DNA of 64,000 bases from Rebecca billardiae RCC1528 (taxonomy: Eukaryota; Haptophyta). Each line of letters starts with the position of its first letter. The stretch's first letter is position 1. The stretch covers positions 124,001 to 188,000 of the forward strand of contig OZ251226.1 of assembly GCA_965240325.2 (NCBI GenBank), given 5' to 3'. Made by a program: the position numbers and the translations under genes. The notes under the pieces were generated by a model. The model did not search any database. It was not told the origin of the DNA and saw only the letters and a program-made list of their open reading frames with translations. Of the stretch, positions 1 through 13,158 are shown in pieces.

Positions 1-1
1 C

Positions 2-2284
2 TCTGTGCGCGTCGTGAGCGTCGCCGCCGGACTCGCGCACTCGGCGGCCGTCACGTGCGCGGGCGCGGTGTTCACGTGGGGCGCGGCGGCGTCCGGGGCG
101 CTGGGGTACCGCACGGCGGAGGACGTGCTCACGCCTCGGCGCGTGCCGCTCTACGCGCCGCCGCCCGCGGGCGGCGGCGGCAGTCACGGCGCGGCCGGCA
201 CGCGCGCGGCCGCGCCCGCGCTCTCGCGCGGACCCTCGCTCGACTCGTGCGCCGAGATTGCAATCTCGGTGGCGGCGGGCGAGGCGCACACGCTGGCGCT
301 GAGCGCGCGCGGGCGCGTGTACGCGTGGGGCTCGGCGGCGAAGGGCGCGCTCGGCCTGCCGCTCGGCGGTGCGGGCGGTGCGGGCGCGGCCGGCGCGGCG
401 GGCGGCGCGGCCGGCGCGGCCGGCGGCGCGGGCGCGGCCGGCGGCGCGGCCGGCGGCGCGGCCGGCGGCGCGCTGCAGCTGCTGCCGCGCCGTCTGGAGC
501 TGTTCGACGGCGGGCGCGCGGCGTCCGCCGCGGCGTGCGCGAGCGGCGGCGCGCCCGCCTCCACGCCGCGCGCCGCCCCCGACGCGCCCTCCGCGGCCGC
601 GCTCGTGACGGCCATCTCCGCCAGCGGCCACCGGTGCGCGCTGCTGAGCGCGGACGGGGGCGCGTACTGCTGGGGCGAGGGGATCGGCGCGCAGCCCGTG
701 CGCGTGCGCGTGCCCAAGGCCGAGCCGCCCGCGCCGCGCGGCGCGCCGCGCCGCTGCCGCGGCCGCCGCGTCGTCTGCGTCTCCGTCGGCTTGTCGCACT
801 TTGCCGCCGCGTGCGCTGACGGGTGCGCGTGGGCGTGGGACGGGGCGCTGCAGCCGCGCGCGCTGCACTGCGCCGGCCGAGGCGGCGGCGGCGCGGGGCA
901 CATCGTGCAGGTGAGCGCGGGCAAGTACGTCACGCTCGCGCGCTCCGCCGAGGGCGGCGTGTACTCCTGGGCCGAGAACTGGTCGCAGCTCGCGCCGCCG
1001 CCCACGGCTGTGCGCGTGCTCGGCGCGTCGCAGGCCGCCTTTGTGGGCGCGGGCGGCGAGGGTCGACTGTGCGCGGTGGTGACGGAGGCGGGCGTGGGCG
1101 TGCCGCGCGAGCTGCGCGCGGGCGCGCGCGGGGCGGGCGGCGCGCCGCGCACGCTGCAGCACCTCTGCATGGCCGCGCTCGCCCCGCACGTCACGCCCGC
1201 CAACGCGGTGGCGCTGTGCGCGCTCGCCTCCGCGCGCGCGCTCGGCCCGCTCGGCGCGCACGCCGCGGCGGTCGCGGCGGCCAACCTGCCCGCGCTGCTG
1301 GCGTGCACGGAGTGGGCGGCGCTGCCGCAGCCCGCGCTCGAGGCGCTCACGCGCGCGTGCGGCAAGGAGCCCGCGCCGCACCCGCGCGACGACGCCGACG
1401 ACGACGGCGTCGAGTGCTGCGGGCGCGCGCCGGCCGCCGCGCGCGGCGCGCCGCCGCGCGCCGCCGCGCCGCCGTCGGCGCGGCCCGCTGGCGGCGTGGG
1501 CGGGCGGCGCGGCAGCGCGCGCGAGCGCGGCGCGCTCGGCGCGGCGCAGAGCGCCTCGCCGCACGCGCCGACTGCCGACGCGCGCGCCGACGCCGACGCG
1601 GCGGGCACGCCCTCGCCGCGCGCGCCGCACGCGACGCCGGCGCGCGGCGCGCCGCACGGCGCGGAGTCGGCGCGCGCCGAGGGCGGCGCGCGCGGCGGCG
1701 GGGCGGAGGGTGCGGGCGCGGGCACGCGCCGCGCGCTCGGCGGCGCGCTCGCCGAGGCGAGCGCGCGCGCCGAGCCGCCCGCCACCGCCGCCGCCGCGCG
1801 GCAGCAGCGGGGCTTCGCCGTCGCGCCCGCAGCCGGCGCGACCGGCGCCGAGCGCGCCGCCGAGCGCGCCGCGCCGCAAACGCCGCCGCCGCCGCACGCC
1901 GCGCCGCCGCCTTCGGCTTCGGCTTCGGCTTCGGCCTCGTCGCTCGAGCAGCAGCTCGCCGCCATGTCGAGTGCGTCCATCGCGGGCTGGGGGTACACGC
2001 AGTGTGGCCGCGCGGCCGGAGGCGCGGCCGCGGTGCCGGGTTCGGCCGCGGCCGCGCCCTCGGCGCCGCCCGCTCAGTGCGCGGCCCCGCCGCCGTCGCT
2101 CTGTGAGATCATGCGAGATGAGCAGCGGCAGCAGCAGCAGCAGCAGCGGCGGCGGCAGCAGCCGCCGCCGCCGCCGGCCGCGCGAGGCTCGCTGCACGCG
2201 CAGCTGCTCGCAGGGGGCGCCGCGCCCGCCCAGCCGCGCGCGCGCGCGCAGCCGCCCGCGCCGCCCGCGCCGCCCGCGCCGCCG

Positions 2285-2320
<36 letters not shown>

Positions 2321-2912
2321 GCCGTGAACGCGGATGGTCTGACGGCCGTGCCTCGGGCCTCGCTGCCGATCATGGCGTTCGTGCGCGTGCCACCGCCCGC
2401 GGCCGCGCACCCCGGGGGCGCCGCTGGCTGCGCGTGGGCCAAGCCGGCCGCGGCCGACGCCGCCACCGCGACGGCTGAGGGTCGCGCGCGCACACAGCCC
2501 GTGCAGACGCCGGCGCCGCGCGCCGCGGGCGGCGGCGACGGCGGCGGCGGCGGCGGCGGCAGCAGCGGCGGCGCGTGGGCCACGCCGCCGTCGTGCTCGC
2601 CCGCGGGGGCGAGTGCGGGCTCGCGCCCGCTGCCCCTGCACCAGATCGTCGCGGAGGAGGCGCGCATGGCGCAGGAGCGCCGCGCCGAGCGCGCGCGCTT
2701 CTTTGGTGGCGGGGCAGCGGCCGCGCCCTCCGCGCCCTCCGCGCCCTCTGCGCACGGCGGCAGCGTGGGCGCGGCGGGCGGCGCGGCGGCGCTCGGCGGC
2801 GCGGCGGGCGCGGGCGGGCTCGGGGTGCTGGGGTGCGCTGGGCCCGGCGGGAGCCTGCTCTCCGCGTCGCCGCCGTCGCCGCTCGGCGCGTCGCCGCCGC
2901 TGTGCTTCGGCA

Positions 2913-2955
<43 letters not shown>

Positions 2956-3257
2956 GTGCGGCGGCTCCAACCGGTGGGGCTTCTTCGCAGAGCAGCGGAT
3001 CAGGGGCTTGGACGAGATTCAATCTGAGCAGCTCGAGATTCAATCTGAGCAGCTGCGCGCCGAGCGGGAGAGCGCGGACCACGCGCTCGCCGCGGCGCTG
3101 CAGGCGGAGGAGGCGGCGGCCGCGGCGGCGGAGGAGGCGGCGGCGGCCGCCGCGGCCGCGCGCGCGGGCAGGCCGCAGCCGCAGCACGCGGGCGGCGGCG
3201 GCGGCCGCGGGCGCGGCGGCGGCGGCCGCGCCGCCCGCGCCGCCGCGTCCGCCGCCG

Positions 3258-3289
<32 letters not shown>

Positions 3290-3583
3290 GGCGGCGGCAA
3301 GCGGCGCTCGCGCGGCGCGCCGAGCGGCGCCGCCGCCCCAGCGCCGGGCGCGGAGGGTCCGCTGCCCGCGCCAGCCGCGCCGCCCACGGCCGCCGCGCTG
3401 CAGCCGCAGCCGGCCACCCCTGCTGCGGCGGCGGCGCCCGCGCCACGCGCTGGCGCGGGCGGCGGCAGGCGGCGCGGCGCGCCCCCGAGCCGCGCCGGCG
3501 CGCGCGCCGTCGCCGCGGCCGCGAGCGCCGCCGCCCCGCCCAGCCGCCCGGTGCTCGGCGCCGCGCGCGTGCCCGCGGCCTGA
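2..3583 (+). CDS. IBTK: IBtk-like RCC1-repeat protein (5' partial)
   Basis: The gene runs in from outside the window, so its true start is not visible. The first ~360 residues hold about five RCC1-type beta-propeller repeats (patterns like VAAGEAHTLALS, VYAWGS, VYSWAE). A BACK-like segment follows at about residues 385-455 (LQHLCMAALAPHVTPANAV ... LPALLACTEW), with the same layout as in plant and animal inhibitor-of-Bruton-kinase (IBtk) homologues. The long low-complexity C-terminal half carries two short conserved-looking motifs, SLCEIMRDE (near 2097-2123) and LHQIVAEEARMAQE (near 2635-2680), resembling the LxxIxxEE motifs of IBtk C-termini. IBtk proteins are CUL3 adaptors, and ankyrin and BTB parts, if present, would lie upstream of the window. 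The C-terminus is Lys/Arg-poor coiled coil, then Ala/Gly/Pro-rich. A CAG run encodes poly-Gln near 2117-2160. The assignment to IBtk is inference from domain order. Confidence 0.75.
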
Positions 3584-4193
3584 GGCGCTGAGGGCAACCT
3601 GCTCCAACCCAGAAGCCGGACCCAGCCCGCGGCATCGTCACTGGCCAGTGTCGTCGCTGGCCAGTGACGATGACGCTGCGCCCTGGCGAATCGCCAATTG
3701 GCTACGAAATCGAATCGGCTGCTCACGGCGACGCGCCTCTGGAGTCTCAGTCTGGCCCTCTGACCGAGCGGTCTCTCTGCAAGCCCGGTGTCGTCTGCTG
3801 TCGTCTGCTGCGTTGGGCCTGCGCGCGGCTGGCCATGACGACAGCCTGCCAGCAGACCATGTTGGCGGCGGGCAGACAGTATAGTACGCGACGAATACAG
3901 TAGTGCGTCGTAGCAGAGCAGTAGCAGTATATAGTAGTGCGTCGTATGACTAGCTGCTAGTAGTCGCGTTTGATGGCCGCCCGCCACGGCGGTGGCACCC
4001 GCCAGCAGCCCGGTGGGCCCTGGCGGGGCGGCGGCTCGACTCAGACGTGGCAGACGTGCCATCGGCTGCCATCCATCCATCCGTCCCGCCTCCTGCTCCC
4101 TCCTGCTCCCTCCGCCTGCCTCCCGATCCGACCATGGCAGTGATGGCAGCAGTGATGGCTCGTGCTCCGCGCCGCCCGCCCGGTGCCCCCGCC
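3584..4193. other. convergent 3' intergenic region
   Basis: Gap between the ends of the IBtk-like gene and TCF25. It contains a perfect 16-bp inverted repeat with an 8-nt loop (3633-3672) 50 bp after the IBtk-like stop codon. The rest is mixed-composition sequence with simple ATGGCAGTG-type repeats near 4133-4160. I see no gene. Confidence 0.6.
3633..3672 (+). terminator. 3'-flank stem-loop (16-bp perfect stem)
   Basis: CATCGTCACTGGCCAG at 3633-3648 is exactly complementary to CTGGCCAGTGACGATG at 3657-3672, with an 8-nt loop. It lies 50 bp after the stop codon of the IBtk-like gene, so it is probably in its 3' UTR. A role in 3'-end formation or mRNA stability is inference; no T-run follows. 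Confidence 0.45.
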
Positions 4194-4487
4194 TCACGGC
4201 GTGTACGCCCACGGCAGGAAGGACTGCGCGAAGACGAGCAGCGGGTGCCGCGCGAGGTCGAGGCGCACGCCGCCCGCGCGCCGCCCCCTGGGGCGCGCGC
4301 CCGCCCCCTCCGCCGCCGCTCGCTCCTCCGCCTCCTGCGCCGCCAGGCCGTCCGCGTCCAGCCGCTCGGCGGGGGCGAGGCCGAGCGTCTGCAGCGAGAG
4401 CGAGGCGAACTCGGGGCGCGGGGCGGGCCACTCGGAGGCGCGGAACGCGGCGCAGTCGAGCGCGAGCTCGAGCAGCGCGCCGCCCTC

Positions 4488-4537
<50 letters not shown>

Positions 4538-4770
4538 GCGCGCAGTCACACGCGGCGCTCAGCTCGGCGGCGAGGCTGCGCGCCTCTGCGCGCAGCCAGC
4601 GGCCGGAGGCGGCGTCGTCGCGCCAGGCGAGGCCGCCGATCGACGCGTCGTATAGGCCGGCGAGCTTGGCGTACGGCGCGCGCGACGGCTCGATCTGCTC
4701 CGCCCACGGCTGCTGCCGCGCCGCCGCCGCCGCGCCCACCGCCGCCGCGCCCGCGCCGCCCGCGCCGCCC

Positions 4771-4829
<59 letters not shown>

Positions 4830-6410
4830 CGCCGCGGGCGCGGCCTCGCCGAGCGCGCCGAGCGCGGCGCGCCACGCGCCGAGCAGCTCGTCGTCCGCCT
4901 CGGCCGCGCCGCCCGCGCCGTCCGCGCCGCGCAGCAGCAGCGGCAGCACCGCCGGGTAGAGCAGCAGCGCGCGCCGCAGCCGCGAGCGCGCGCCGCGCGC
5001 GTCCGCCGCGGCGCGCGCGCCGAGTGCGAGTGAGAAGGGTAGGCCTGGGCGGAGGGGCAGGCTGGCGGCGGAGCCGGCGAGGGCGGGGAGGGCGAGGAGG
5101 AGGTGCGCGCAGCCCGCGCGCACCGCGTGGTGGTCGATGCGCAGCAGCAGGTGCAGCGGGTCCGCCGCCGCGCCGTCCGCGCCGCCGTCCGCGCCGCCGC
5201 CCGCCGCGGCCGCGTGCGCGTGCGGCTGCAGCAGCAGCGCAGCGCCGCCCGCCGGCTGCGGCACCGCGGCGGCGGGGCGGCGCGAGCGGCCGGCGGCGCG
5301 GCGCGGGCGCTCGTCGCCGGCGCCGCCGCTCGGGCCCCCCTCCTCCTGCCACTGCACGGGCGCGCAGCTCAGCCCGAGCAGCAGCCGACACAGCTCGGCG
5401 GCGGTGCGGTGGCAGCCGGCGTGGCCAGCCTGTGCGGCGCGCGCGCTGAGCGCGTGCAGGAAGGGAACGTTCTCGGAAACGTCCCAGCGCAGCCGGCAGC
5501 GGCCGTCGAGCAGCCCGCAGTACGGCAGCGCGGCGCGCTCGTACGCCGCGAGCGCGCCCTCCAGGTACCCCGCCGCCGCCTCCGCCTGCCCCGCGCGCTC
5601 ACACAGCGCGCTCAGCGCCAGCAGCGCCTCGCAGTGCGAGGGGCACTCGGCAACCAGCAGTCGCAGCGCGCGCGAGTCGGCGGAGAGGAGGGCGCGCGCG
5701 GCGTGCGTGGCGAGCTCGCGGTACGCGGCCGAGTAGCGGAAGCGGTAGAACGCCGGGCGCACGCCGCCGCCACTCCCACCGCCGCCGCTGCCGCCTTCCA
5801 GTGGCAGAGGCGCCAGCGCCGCCACCTCATCTCGCTCCATGCTCAGGCCGCCGCCGCCCACGCCGCCGCCGCCGCCGCGCACGCCGCCGCGGCCGCCGGC
5901 GTGGGCTGCGGGCGGGAGCGCGTCGGCGGGCGCGAGCACGGCGCGCCGCGCGCCGCCGCGCGCGCCGCCGCCCGCGCCGCGCCGCCGCGCGCCGTGCTGC
6001 GCGCCGCCGCCCGCGTGCTCGGCGGCGCGCGCGGCCGCGAGCGCGCGCCGCCCAAACCGCTCGGCCAGCTCGGCGGCCGGCGAGAGGTAGGCCGGCCGGA
6101 GCGGCCAGGAGGGCGGCGCGCTGGGCTCGTGCGCGGCAGCGAGCGCGTGCGCCGCGTCCGGCGCGTCGGCATCGGCGCGCGCCGGTGGGCGGTACCACGA
6201 CTCGTCGTCCTCCGACGCCGCCGCCGCGCCCGCCGCGCCCGCTGCGCCGCCATCGCCGTCCGCGGCCGCGCGCTCGGCGCGCCGCGGCGGCGCGCGGCCC
6301 TTGCGGCGGGCGCGGCGGCGCGCGGCGGTGGCGGTGGTCTGTGCGGGCGCACTCGCGCTCGCACGGCTCGCGGCCGGCGTGGTGCCCTCTGCCGCGTCGT
6401 CGCCGTCGCT

Positions 6411-6456
<46 letters not shown>

Positions 6457-6599
6457 GTGCTGAGGAGGCCGGCGGCGAAGGTCGGGCGCGGGGCGGGTGG
6501 AGAGGGTAGCGCGCTCGCCTCCTCCTCGTCCGCCTCGCCCTGCGCGCCGCCGCCGAGCACGGCGTCGCCCGCCGCGCGGCGCAGCGCGCGCGTGCTCAT
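4194..6599 (-). CDS. TCF25: TCF25/Rqc1-family protein (801 aa)
   Basis: The family (human TCF25/NULP1, yeast Rqc1) is part of the ribosome quality control complex, which ubiquitinates nascent chains on stalled 60S subunits. The N-terminus MSTRALRRAAGD matches the family's basic start, and I chose this ATG (6599-6597) for that reason; an in-frame ATG lies 29 codons upstream at 6686. An acidic Asp run (6415-6460) and basic stretches follow. The TPR-like core includes FYRFRYSAAYREL, CPSHCEALLALS, RCRLRWDVSENVPFL, CHRTAAELCRLLL, DPLHLLLRIDHHAVRA and PFSLALGA. The C-terminus HPLLVFAQSFLPW is typical of the family. Poly-Gly insertions make it longer than human TCF25. It is head-to-head with the gene starting at 6778. 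Confidence 0.9.
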
Positions 6600-6777
6600 G
6601 GCGCGCTTGCGCTGCTGATGACGATGGCGCCTGGTCAGCAGCGCAAGTCTGTGTCCGGCGCTGGGTAAGTACTTGTCCGGGGCCAACGACGCCCAACGAC
6701 GAACCTGAATTCAGGCTGCGAGGTCGTTCCGCTCCGCTGGGTGCGCGCCCAGCAGCCCAAAGCACGCGCGTGGCGGG
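6600..6777. promoter_or_regulatory. divergent promoter region
   Basis: The 178 bp between the TCF25 ATG (-) and the ATG of the giant PAN-module gene (+) must hold both promoters. It is less GC-rich than either gene. It contains a short direct repeat CCAACGACG (near 6683-6702) and an ATTCAG/CTGAAT palindrome near 6707-6715. No TATA box is obvious. Confidence 0.4.
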
Positions 6778-7261
6778 ATGCGGCTCGCGCGCGTCGCCGC
6801 GCGCGGGCTGCTGCGCTGGGCGAAGGGCGCGGCGCTGGGCCGCTCGTTCTGCTTCGTCGCGCTGTTCGTCCTCTTCGGCGTCAACCTCTTCCAGCTCGTC
6901 GTCCTCTCCAACCACCTCTCCGGCTCGGGCGCGGCGGCGCGCGCGCGGCCCAAGCGCGGCGGCGCGGGCGGCGCCGACGGCTCGGACGGGCAGGCGGAGC
7001 GCGCGCCGCGCGAGCCGGGCGGCGGCCCGGGCGCGGGGGTGTACCTCGAGCTCCGCGCCGGCTGGCGCTGCGCCGGCGAGCACCGCATCGTCCAGCTCGG
7101 CGCGCCCACGCTCGAGTGCTGCGCGCGCCGCTGCCTCGAGGACGCGTGGTGCAACGCCTTTGCGCGCGAGCCGGCGGAGGGCGCGTGCCTGCTGTACGAC
7201 TCGGCGGGCGCGTGCGCGCCGGATCCGGCGCTCCTCGACGCCGCCGGCGCCGCGCCCGCGC

Positions 7262-7295
<34 letters not shown>

Positions 7296-7923
7296 GCCGC
7301 TCGGCGGCGGCGGCGGCGGCTCGGCCGCGACGCCGACGGCGCCGCCGTCGCCGCCGCCCGCGCCGGCGCTGATCGGCGTGAACGTGGGCGCGGAGCGCGA
7401 GCCGCGGCAGTTCGAGCTGCTCGTGGGCTGGTCGTGCCCGCCGGCCTCTGCCGCCTTCTACGCCAAGCACTCGAGCCTCCCCGCGCCCTCGGACTGCGAG
7501 GCGGCGTGCCGCGCGGACGATGCGTGTCGGCTGTGGCACTGGGCGCACGCCACCACGCGCCGCGGCGTGGGCATCGGCGTGTCCGGGCTGGGCTCGCGCT
7601 CGTCGTTCGCGTACGCGTCGGCGCCGTCGACGTGCCTGCTCTCGCGCACGCGCGAGCTCGGCTGCGGCCCCGCCGACCTCGCCAACGGCCCCGACGCCGC
7701 GTCCGCCTCGCACGCCTCCCACCTGCTGGTGGGCGTACTGCGCGAGCAGGCGGCGCCGCCCGTGCGCGTGCAGTACGGCTGGCGCTGCGCCGCGCCGCCG
7801 TACCGCGTGCTGCACGCGGACGTGGGGCCGCCGCCGAGGCCGCTGGTCGAGCAGGCCGCGCTGCTCGACGACGAGCCGCCGTACGCCGCCTACGCCCAGC
7901 CCGACGCGGCCGCGGACGCGGAC

Positions 7924-7954
<31 letters not shown>

Positions 7955-8356
7955 CTGGCGGCGGCGGCGGCGGCGCGGGCGCGCGCGCGCGCGGCGCGGA
8001 CGGCGGTGTCGGCGGTGTCGGCGGCGGCGGCGGCATCGGGCCCGAGGGCTCGGCGGCCGGCGCCCTCCGCCCGCTCGGCGCACCCGCCCTGCCCGACGAG
8101 CCCGACGAGCCCGAGCCCGCGCCGCCGCCGCTGCGCGCCGGGCAGCAGCTGGGCGGCGCCGACGTTGCTTGGTGCAGCCGCCGCTGTGAGCTGGACGCGC
8201 GCTGCGCCGCCTTCACGCTGTCGGAGGCGGGCGCGGCGGAGGGCGGCGGCGGCGGGGGCGGGGGCGCGGGCGCGGCCGCGGGCGGCGCGGGCGGCGGCGC
8301 GGGCGGCGCGGACGCGGCGGACGCGCCGGGCGGCGCGGCGGACGCGCCGGCCGAGC

Positions 8357-8401
<45 letters not shown>

Positions 8402-8668
8402 TGGGCGGCGGCGTGGGCGGCGGCGGCGGCGGCGGCGTGGGCGGCGGCGCGCGCGCGCCGTGGCGCGGCGGGCGGCTGCGCTGCGCGCTGCACGACGCGG
8501 CGGACAGCTGCGCGCCGCACGACGCGCAGCTCGGCCCGACGGCGCCGCCCGCCGCGCGCGCCGCCCCCGCCGAGCCCTGGCCCCTCGCCGCTGAGGACGC
8601 GGGCTGGGCGCTCGGCGCGGACGCGCGCCGCTGGGTGGCAGGCGTGCACACCGCGCGCGCGCCCGCGG

Positions 8669-8700
<32 letters not shown>

Positions 8701-9017
8701 GCGGCGGCGGCGGAGGCGGACGGCGGCCCGGCGCCCACCGCCGCCGCCAACGCCGCCTCGCCCGTCGGCCCGGGCACGGGCGGCGCGTACGCCGTGCGGC
8801 GCGGCTGGGCGTGTGCGCACTCCTCGCTGCTGCGAACGCTGCCGGCGCCCTCGGAGCCCGCGTGCGCGGCGGCGTGCGCGCGCGAGCAGGCGTGCATCGG
8901 GTTCACGTTCACGGCGAGCCAGACGCAGCGCACGCGCGAGCGCGAGGCCGCGTTCGAGGCGGAGTACTCCGGGTACGAGCGCTCGGGGTACGCCGCACCC
9001 GCACCCGCCGCCGCCGC

Positions 9018-9053
<36 letters not shown>

Positions 9054-9652
9054 GCGGCGGCTGCTCGCGTCAGCAGAGGCGGCGCGCGCGGGGGTGACTG
9101 GCGGCGGCGGCGGTGGCGGCGGCGGCTGGGGCGGCGGCGCGGCGGTGGAGGAGGGCGAGGGCGAGGGCGAGGCGCTCCTGCTCTCCGAGCCCTCCTCCAC
9201 CGACGCGCCCTCCGCCGCCGCCTCCGCCCCGCCGACCCCCGACGGTCGGTGCTCTCTCGTCTGGCGGCCGCACGCGTGCGCGCCGCTGCCGCGCGCGCGC
9301 CTCTTCGGCTCGGACTCGACCGACCCGCTGTCGGAGCTGCAGGACCGGTCGGAGCGCGCGGCGCTCTCGTCGGCGGGCTCGCCGGACGCCGAGACCGCCT
9401 TCGCCGCCGCCGACTCCTCCGTCCTCGCCGCCGACTCGCTCCCCGCCGACGGCGTCGGTATCTGGGTGGACAGCGGCCGCGCGCTCGGCTCGCTCGGCGC
9501 GGCGACGCCCGCGCTCGCCGCGGGCGCGGCGGCGCGCGAGGGCGGCGCGGGCGCGGAGCGCACGGTGAGCCTGAGCGTGCCCGTGCCGCTCTCGCTCTTC
9601 CCCGCGCCGCCGCCCGCCGACGACGCGCCCCCGCCGCACGCCGGCCGCGGGC

Positions 9653-9686
<34 letters not shown>

Positions 9687-10685
9687 GGGCGATCTTGGCG
9701 CGGCGGACGGCGCGGCCGCGGCGGCCGAGGCGGAGGCGGCGGCCGAGGCGGCGAGCGGGATCCGCGCGGTGCCGTTCGTGGTGCGCTGGCCGATGCGCTG
9801 CGCGGGGCACTACGCCTCCTTCCGCGTCGCGCTCGGCGGCGCGCTCGACGAGTGCCTCGCGCGCTGCGCCGCCAACTGGGCTGCGCGCGGTCGGTGCGCG
9901 GCCGCGGCGTTGCGCGGGCCGAGCGCGGGCGCGGCCGGCGGCGCCGCCTCGCACATCGCCGAGTGCTTCCTGCTGCCGTCGGCGGAGCGGTGCGTGCACG
10001 ACCCGTCGGGCGTGTGGCTCGCCGCGTGGGTCGACGGCGCCGCCGAGCGCGCCTCGCAGGCCGCGCGCCAGCGCGCGCGCGAGTGGCGCGCCGCGGCGCG
10101 CGCGCCGCCCGCCGCGGCGGCCGCGTCGGACGCGGCCGACGCGGCCGCGGCCGCGGCCGCGGGCGGCGGCGGCGGCGGCGGCGGCGCGCGGCCCGCGCCC
10201 GCGCCGAGCGAGCCGGGCCCGCTGCCCGCCGAGGCGCCCGCGCTCGAGCAGTGGCTCGGCCCGCCGCCGCCGCTCCTTCCGCGCGAGGGCGCGCGCCACC
10301 TCGCGGTCGCGCTCGCGCTGGTCGAGGACTCCGACCCGTGGCGGCTGGCGCGCGCGCGGGAGGTGGTGGCGAGCGTGTGGCGCGCGGTGCCGCCGTGCCC
10401 CGCGCAGGCGCCGGCGTTCGCGCAGCTGCCCGCGTCCTTCGTCTGGGTGTACTCGGGCGACTTCCGCTCGGCGCGCGGCCTCTCCCTCGGCGCGCGCCTC
10501 CGCGACGCGTGGGGCGCGGACGGCGCGCACGACTGCTTTGCGGGCGTGCACTTCTTGAGTCTCAACCTGCACGCGGACGCGCCCGGGGTGGGCGAGGGGG
10601 CGGGCGGCGCGCGCGCGGAGGCGGGCGCGCGCGGCGCGGGGGTGGGCCGCGCCGCCGGCGGCGGCGCTGGCGGACGCGCCGCCGC

Positions 10686-10776
<91 letters not shown>

Positions 10777-11789
10777 TGGCTGGCTGGCGCGTCCGCGGGC
10801 GTGCAGCGGCTGCGGCCGTGGGACGGGCGCTGCCTCGCGTGGCAGGCGTGGGCGCTGCGCGCGCTGCGCGGCCGCGCGCACGCGCTCCTCGCGCTCTCCC
10901 CCGAGGTCGCGCCCGTGCGCCCAGCATGGCTGCCCCTCGCCATCGCCGAGGCGTCCGCCATCGGCTGCGGCGCGCAGCAGCATTGGCAGCGTGGCCCGCT
11001 GGCGACGTGCGCGGCGGACGGCGGGCTGGGCGTGGCGGGCGGCGCGGCGCTGGGCGCGGGCTCGGCCGCGCCGTCCGACTCACGCTGGGGCGGCAACCCC
11101 GCCGCCGCCGCGCACCCCGCCGCCGCCTCCGCCTCCCCCCTCCACCGCGCGGGCAGCGCGCTGCCCGCGCCGCCGTGGCTTGAAGACGGCGGAGCGATGT
11201 GGGCGGTCGGCTGCGCGCCCTTCGAGGCGCACGTGCGCGCGGCGCTGGGCGCGTTCGCGCCGAGCGCGTCGCCCGGCGCGCCCGCGGCGGGCGCGTGCGC
11301 GCGCGCCGCCGAGCTCGACGGCGCGCGCCGCGGCGGCCTCTCCGTGCCGCTGGGCGCGCACGCGCGCGCGCTCGGCGCGCGCGGCGACGCGGCGGGCGCG
11401 CGCGCGCTCGCGCACAGACTCGCGCCCACCGGCTTCGCGCTCGACCTGTGCGCGCGGCCGTACGACGGCGCGGCGCTGGCGGCGGCGCGGCCGGGCGCGG
11501 TGCTGGTCAACTCGCTCGCGCCCTTCCTCTCGCCCACCGAGCTCACCCTCCGCGCCGCCTTCGCGCTCGCGCTGCGCCGGCCGCCGTCGGCGCGCGAGCG
11601 CGCGCAGCTGTATGCGCGGCTGGCGCGCGGCGAGCTGCGCGGCCGCGGGCTCGTGCGGCGGCTGCGCGCGCTGGTGCGCGCGGACGCGGCGGCGCTGGGC
11701 GCGATGCCGCCGCCCGAGGTGCACGCGGGCGAGCTCGGCTGGGACGCGCTCATACGCGCCGACGGACGCGTCGGCGCCGCCGCGGCCGC

Positions 11790-11843
<54 letters not shown>

Positions 11844-13123
11844 GCCGCAGCCGCCGCCGCCCACCGCCGTGCTCGCCGTGGCGCCGCTCGCGCTCGGCAT
11901 GGCGGCGGCGGGCGCCGAGCGCTCGCGCGCCGCGGCCACCGCCGCCGCCGGCCTCGCGCGCGCCTCGGACACGCTCCACTGCGCGCTCGAGCTGCTGCGG
12001 CCGCAGGGCGCGCGCGTGCTGCTGCGGCCGCCACCGCGCGGCCGCGGCGCGGGCGCGCGCGCGCGCGCTGCGGCGGACGCGCCGCGGCCGCCCGAGCGCT
12101 TCGCGCGCGCGGGCGCGGGCCCGGCGCGCGGCCGGCGCGAGCGCACCGTGCTGCTCTGCGCCTCCGTGCTCAACGGCTCGCTCGGCTGCGGCTGCGGCCT
12201 CGCACCCGCCGCCGGCGCGCGCGGCGGCGCGGCCGCGGCCGCGGACGGCGGCGGCGGCGGCGGCGGCGGCGGCGCGGCCGCCGCCGTCGGCGGCGGCGCG
12301 TTGGGCGGCGGCGGCGGCGCGCGCGCCGGCCGGCTCGCGCCGACGTTCTGGGCGGGCTGGACGCGCGGCGCGGCGCTGGGCGACGTGCGCGCCGCGCTCT
12401 CCCGCCGCCACGCCGCGCACGGCCCCCACCAGCTCGTGTTGGTCGGCCCCGGCGTGGATGTGGACCTGGCCGATCTGGCAGCGCTGCCGCCGCCCGCAGA
12501 GGAGGCCGAGGCGGGCGGCGCGGCCGCGGCGGCGGGCGGCGGCGGCGGCGGGTGGCAGGGCGGCGGCGCGGGCGGCGTGGGCGGCGCGGGCGGCCCTCGC
12601 GAGCGCGCCGAGCGCTGGCGCACGTGCGTGCGCGCGCTCGCCACCTCCGCCACGCACACGCTCATCGCCGAGTCCCTCCACGAGCAGCGCGCCGTGCACG
12701 CGGCTACTGGCGTGTTGCCAAGGCTGCTGCCGCGCTGGTGCGGCGGTTTTGACGGCTCGCGCGGCGGCGGCGGGGCGGAGGAGGCGGAGGGCGCGGGCGC
12801 CGCGCCGTTCGTCGGCACGCGCCTCCGCGCCGAGTACGCGCCCACCGAGCCGTACGCCATGCTCGTCGTCACGCACCTGCTGCCCGCGCCGGCCGCGTCG
12901 GCGGCGGACGGCGGCGGCGGCGGCGCGGTCGGCGCGGCGTGGCCTGAGGGCCAGCGCGTGCTCGACGAGCTGGCGGAGGCGCGCGCCGCGTGCGTGCGCG
13001 CCGCGCCGAAGCGCGGCGGCGGCGGCGGCGGCGGCGCGGGCGCTGCCGCCGGAGGCGGCGGGAGCGCCGCAGCCGCCGCCGCAGCCGCCGCCGCGGACGG
13101 CGGCGGCGGCGGCGGCGGCGCGA

Positions 13124-13158
<35 letters not shown>

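Noticed and set aside
184-1998. Long minus-strand frame opposite the IBtk-like gene
   Set aside because: It is the antisense shadow of GC-rich codons. It has Ala/Pro/Ser low complexity only and lacks the RCC1 pattern seen on the plus strand.
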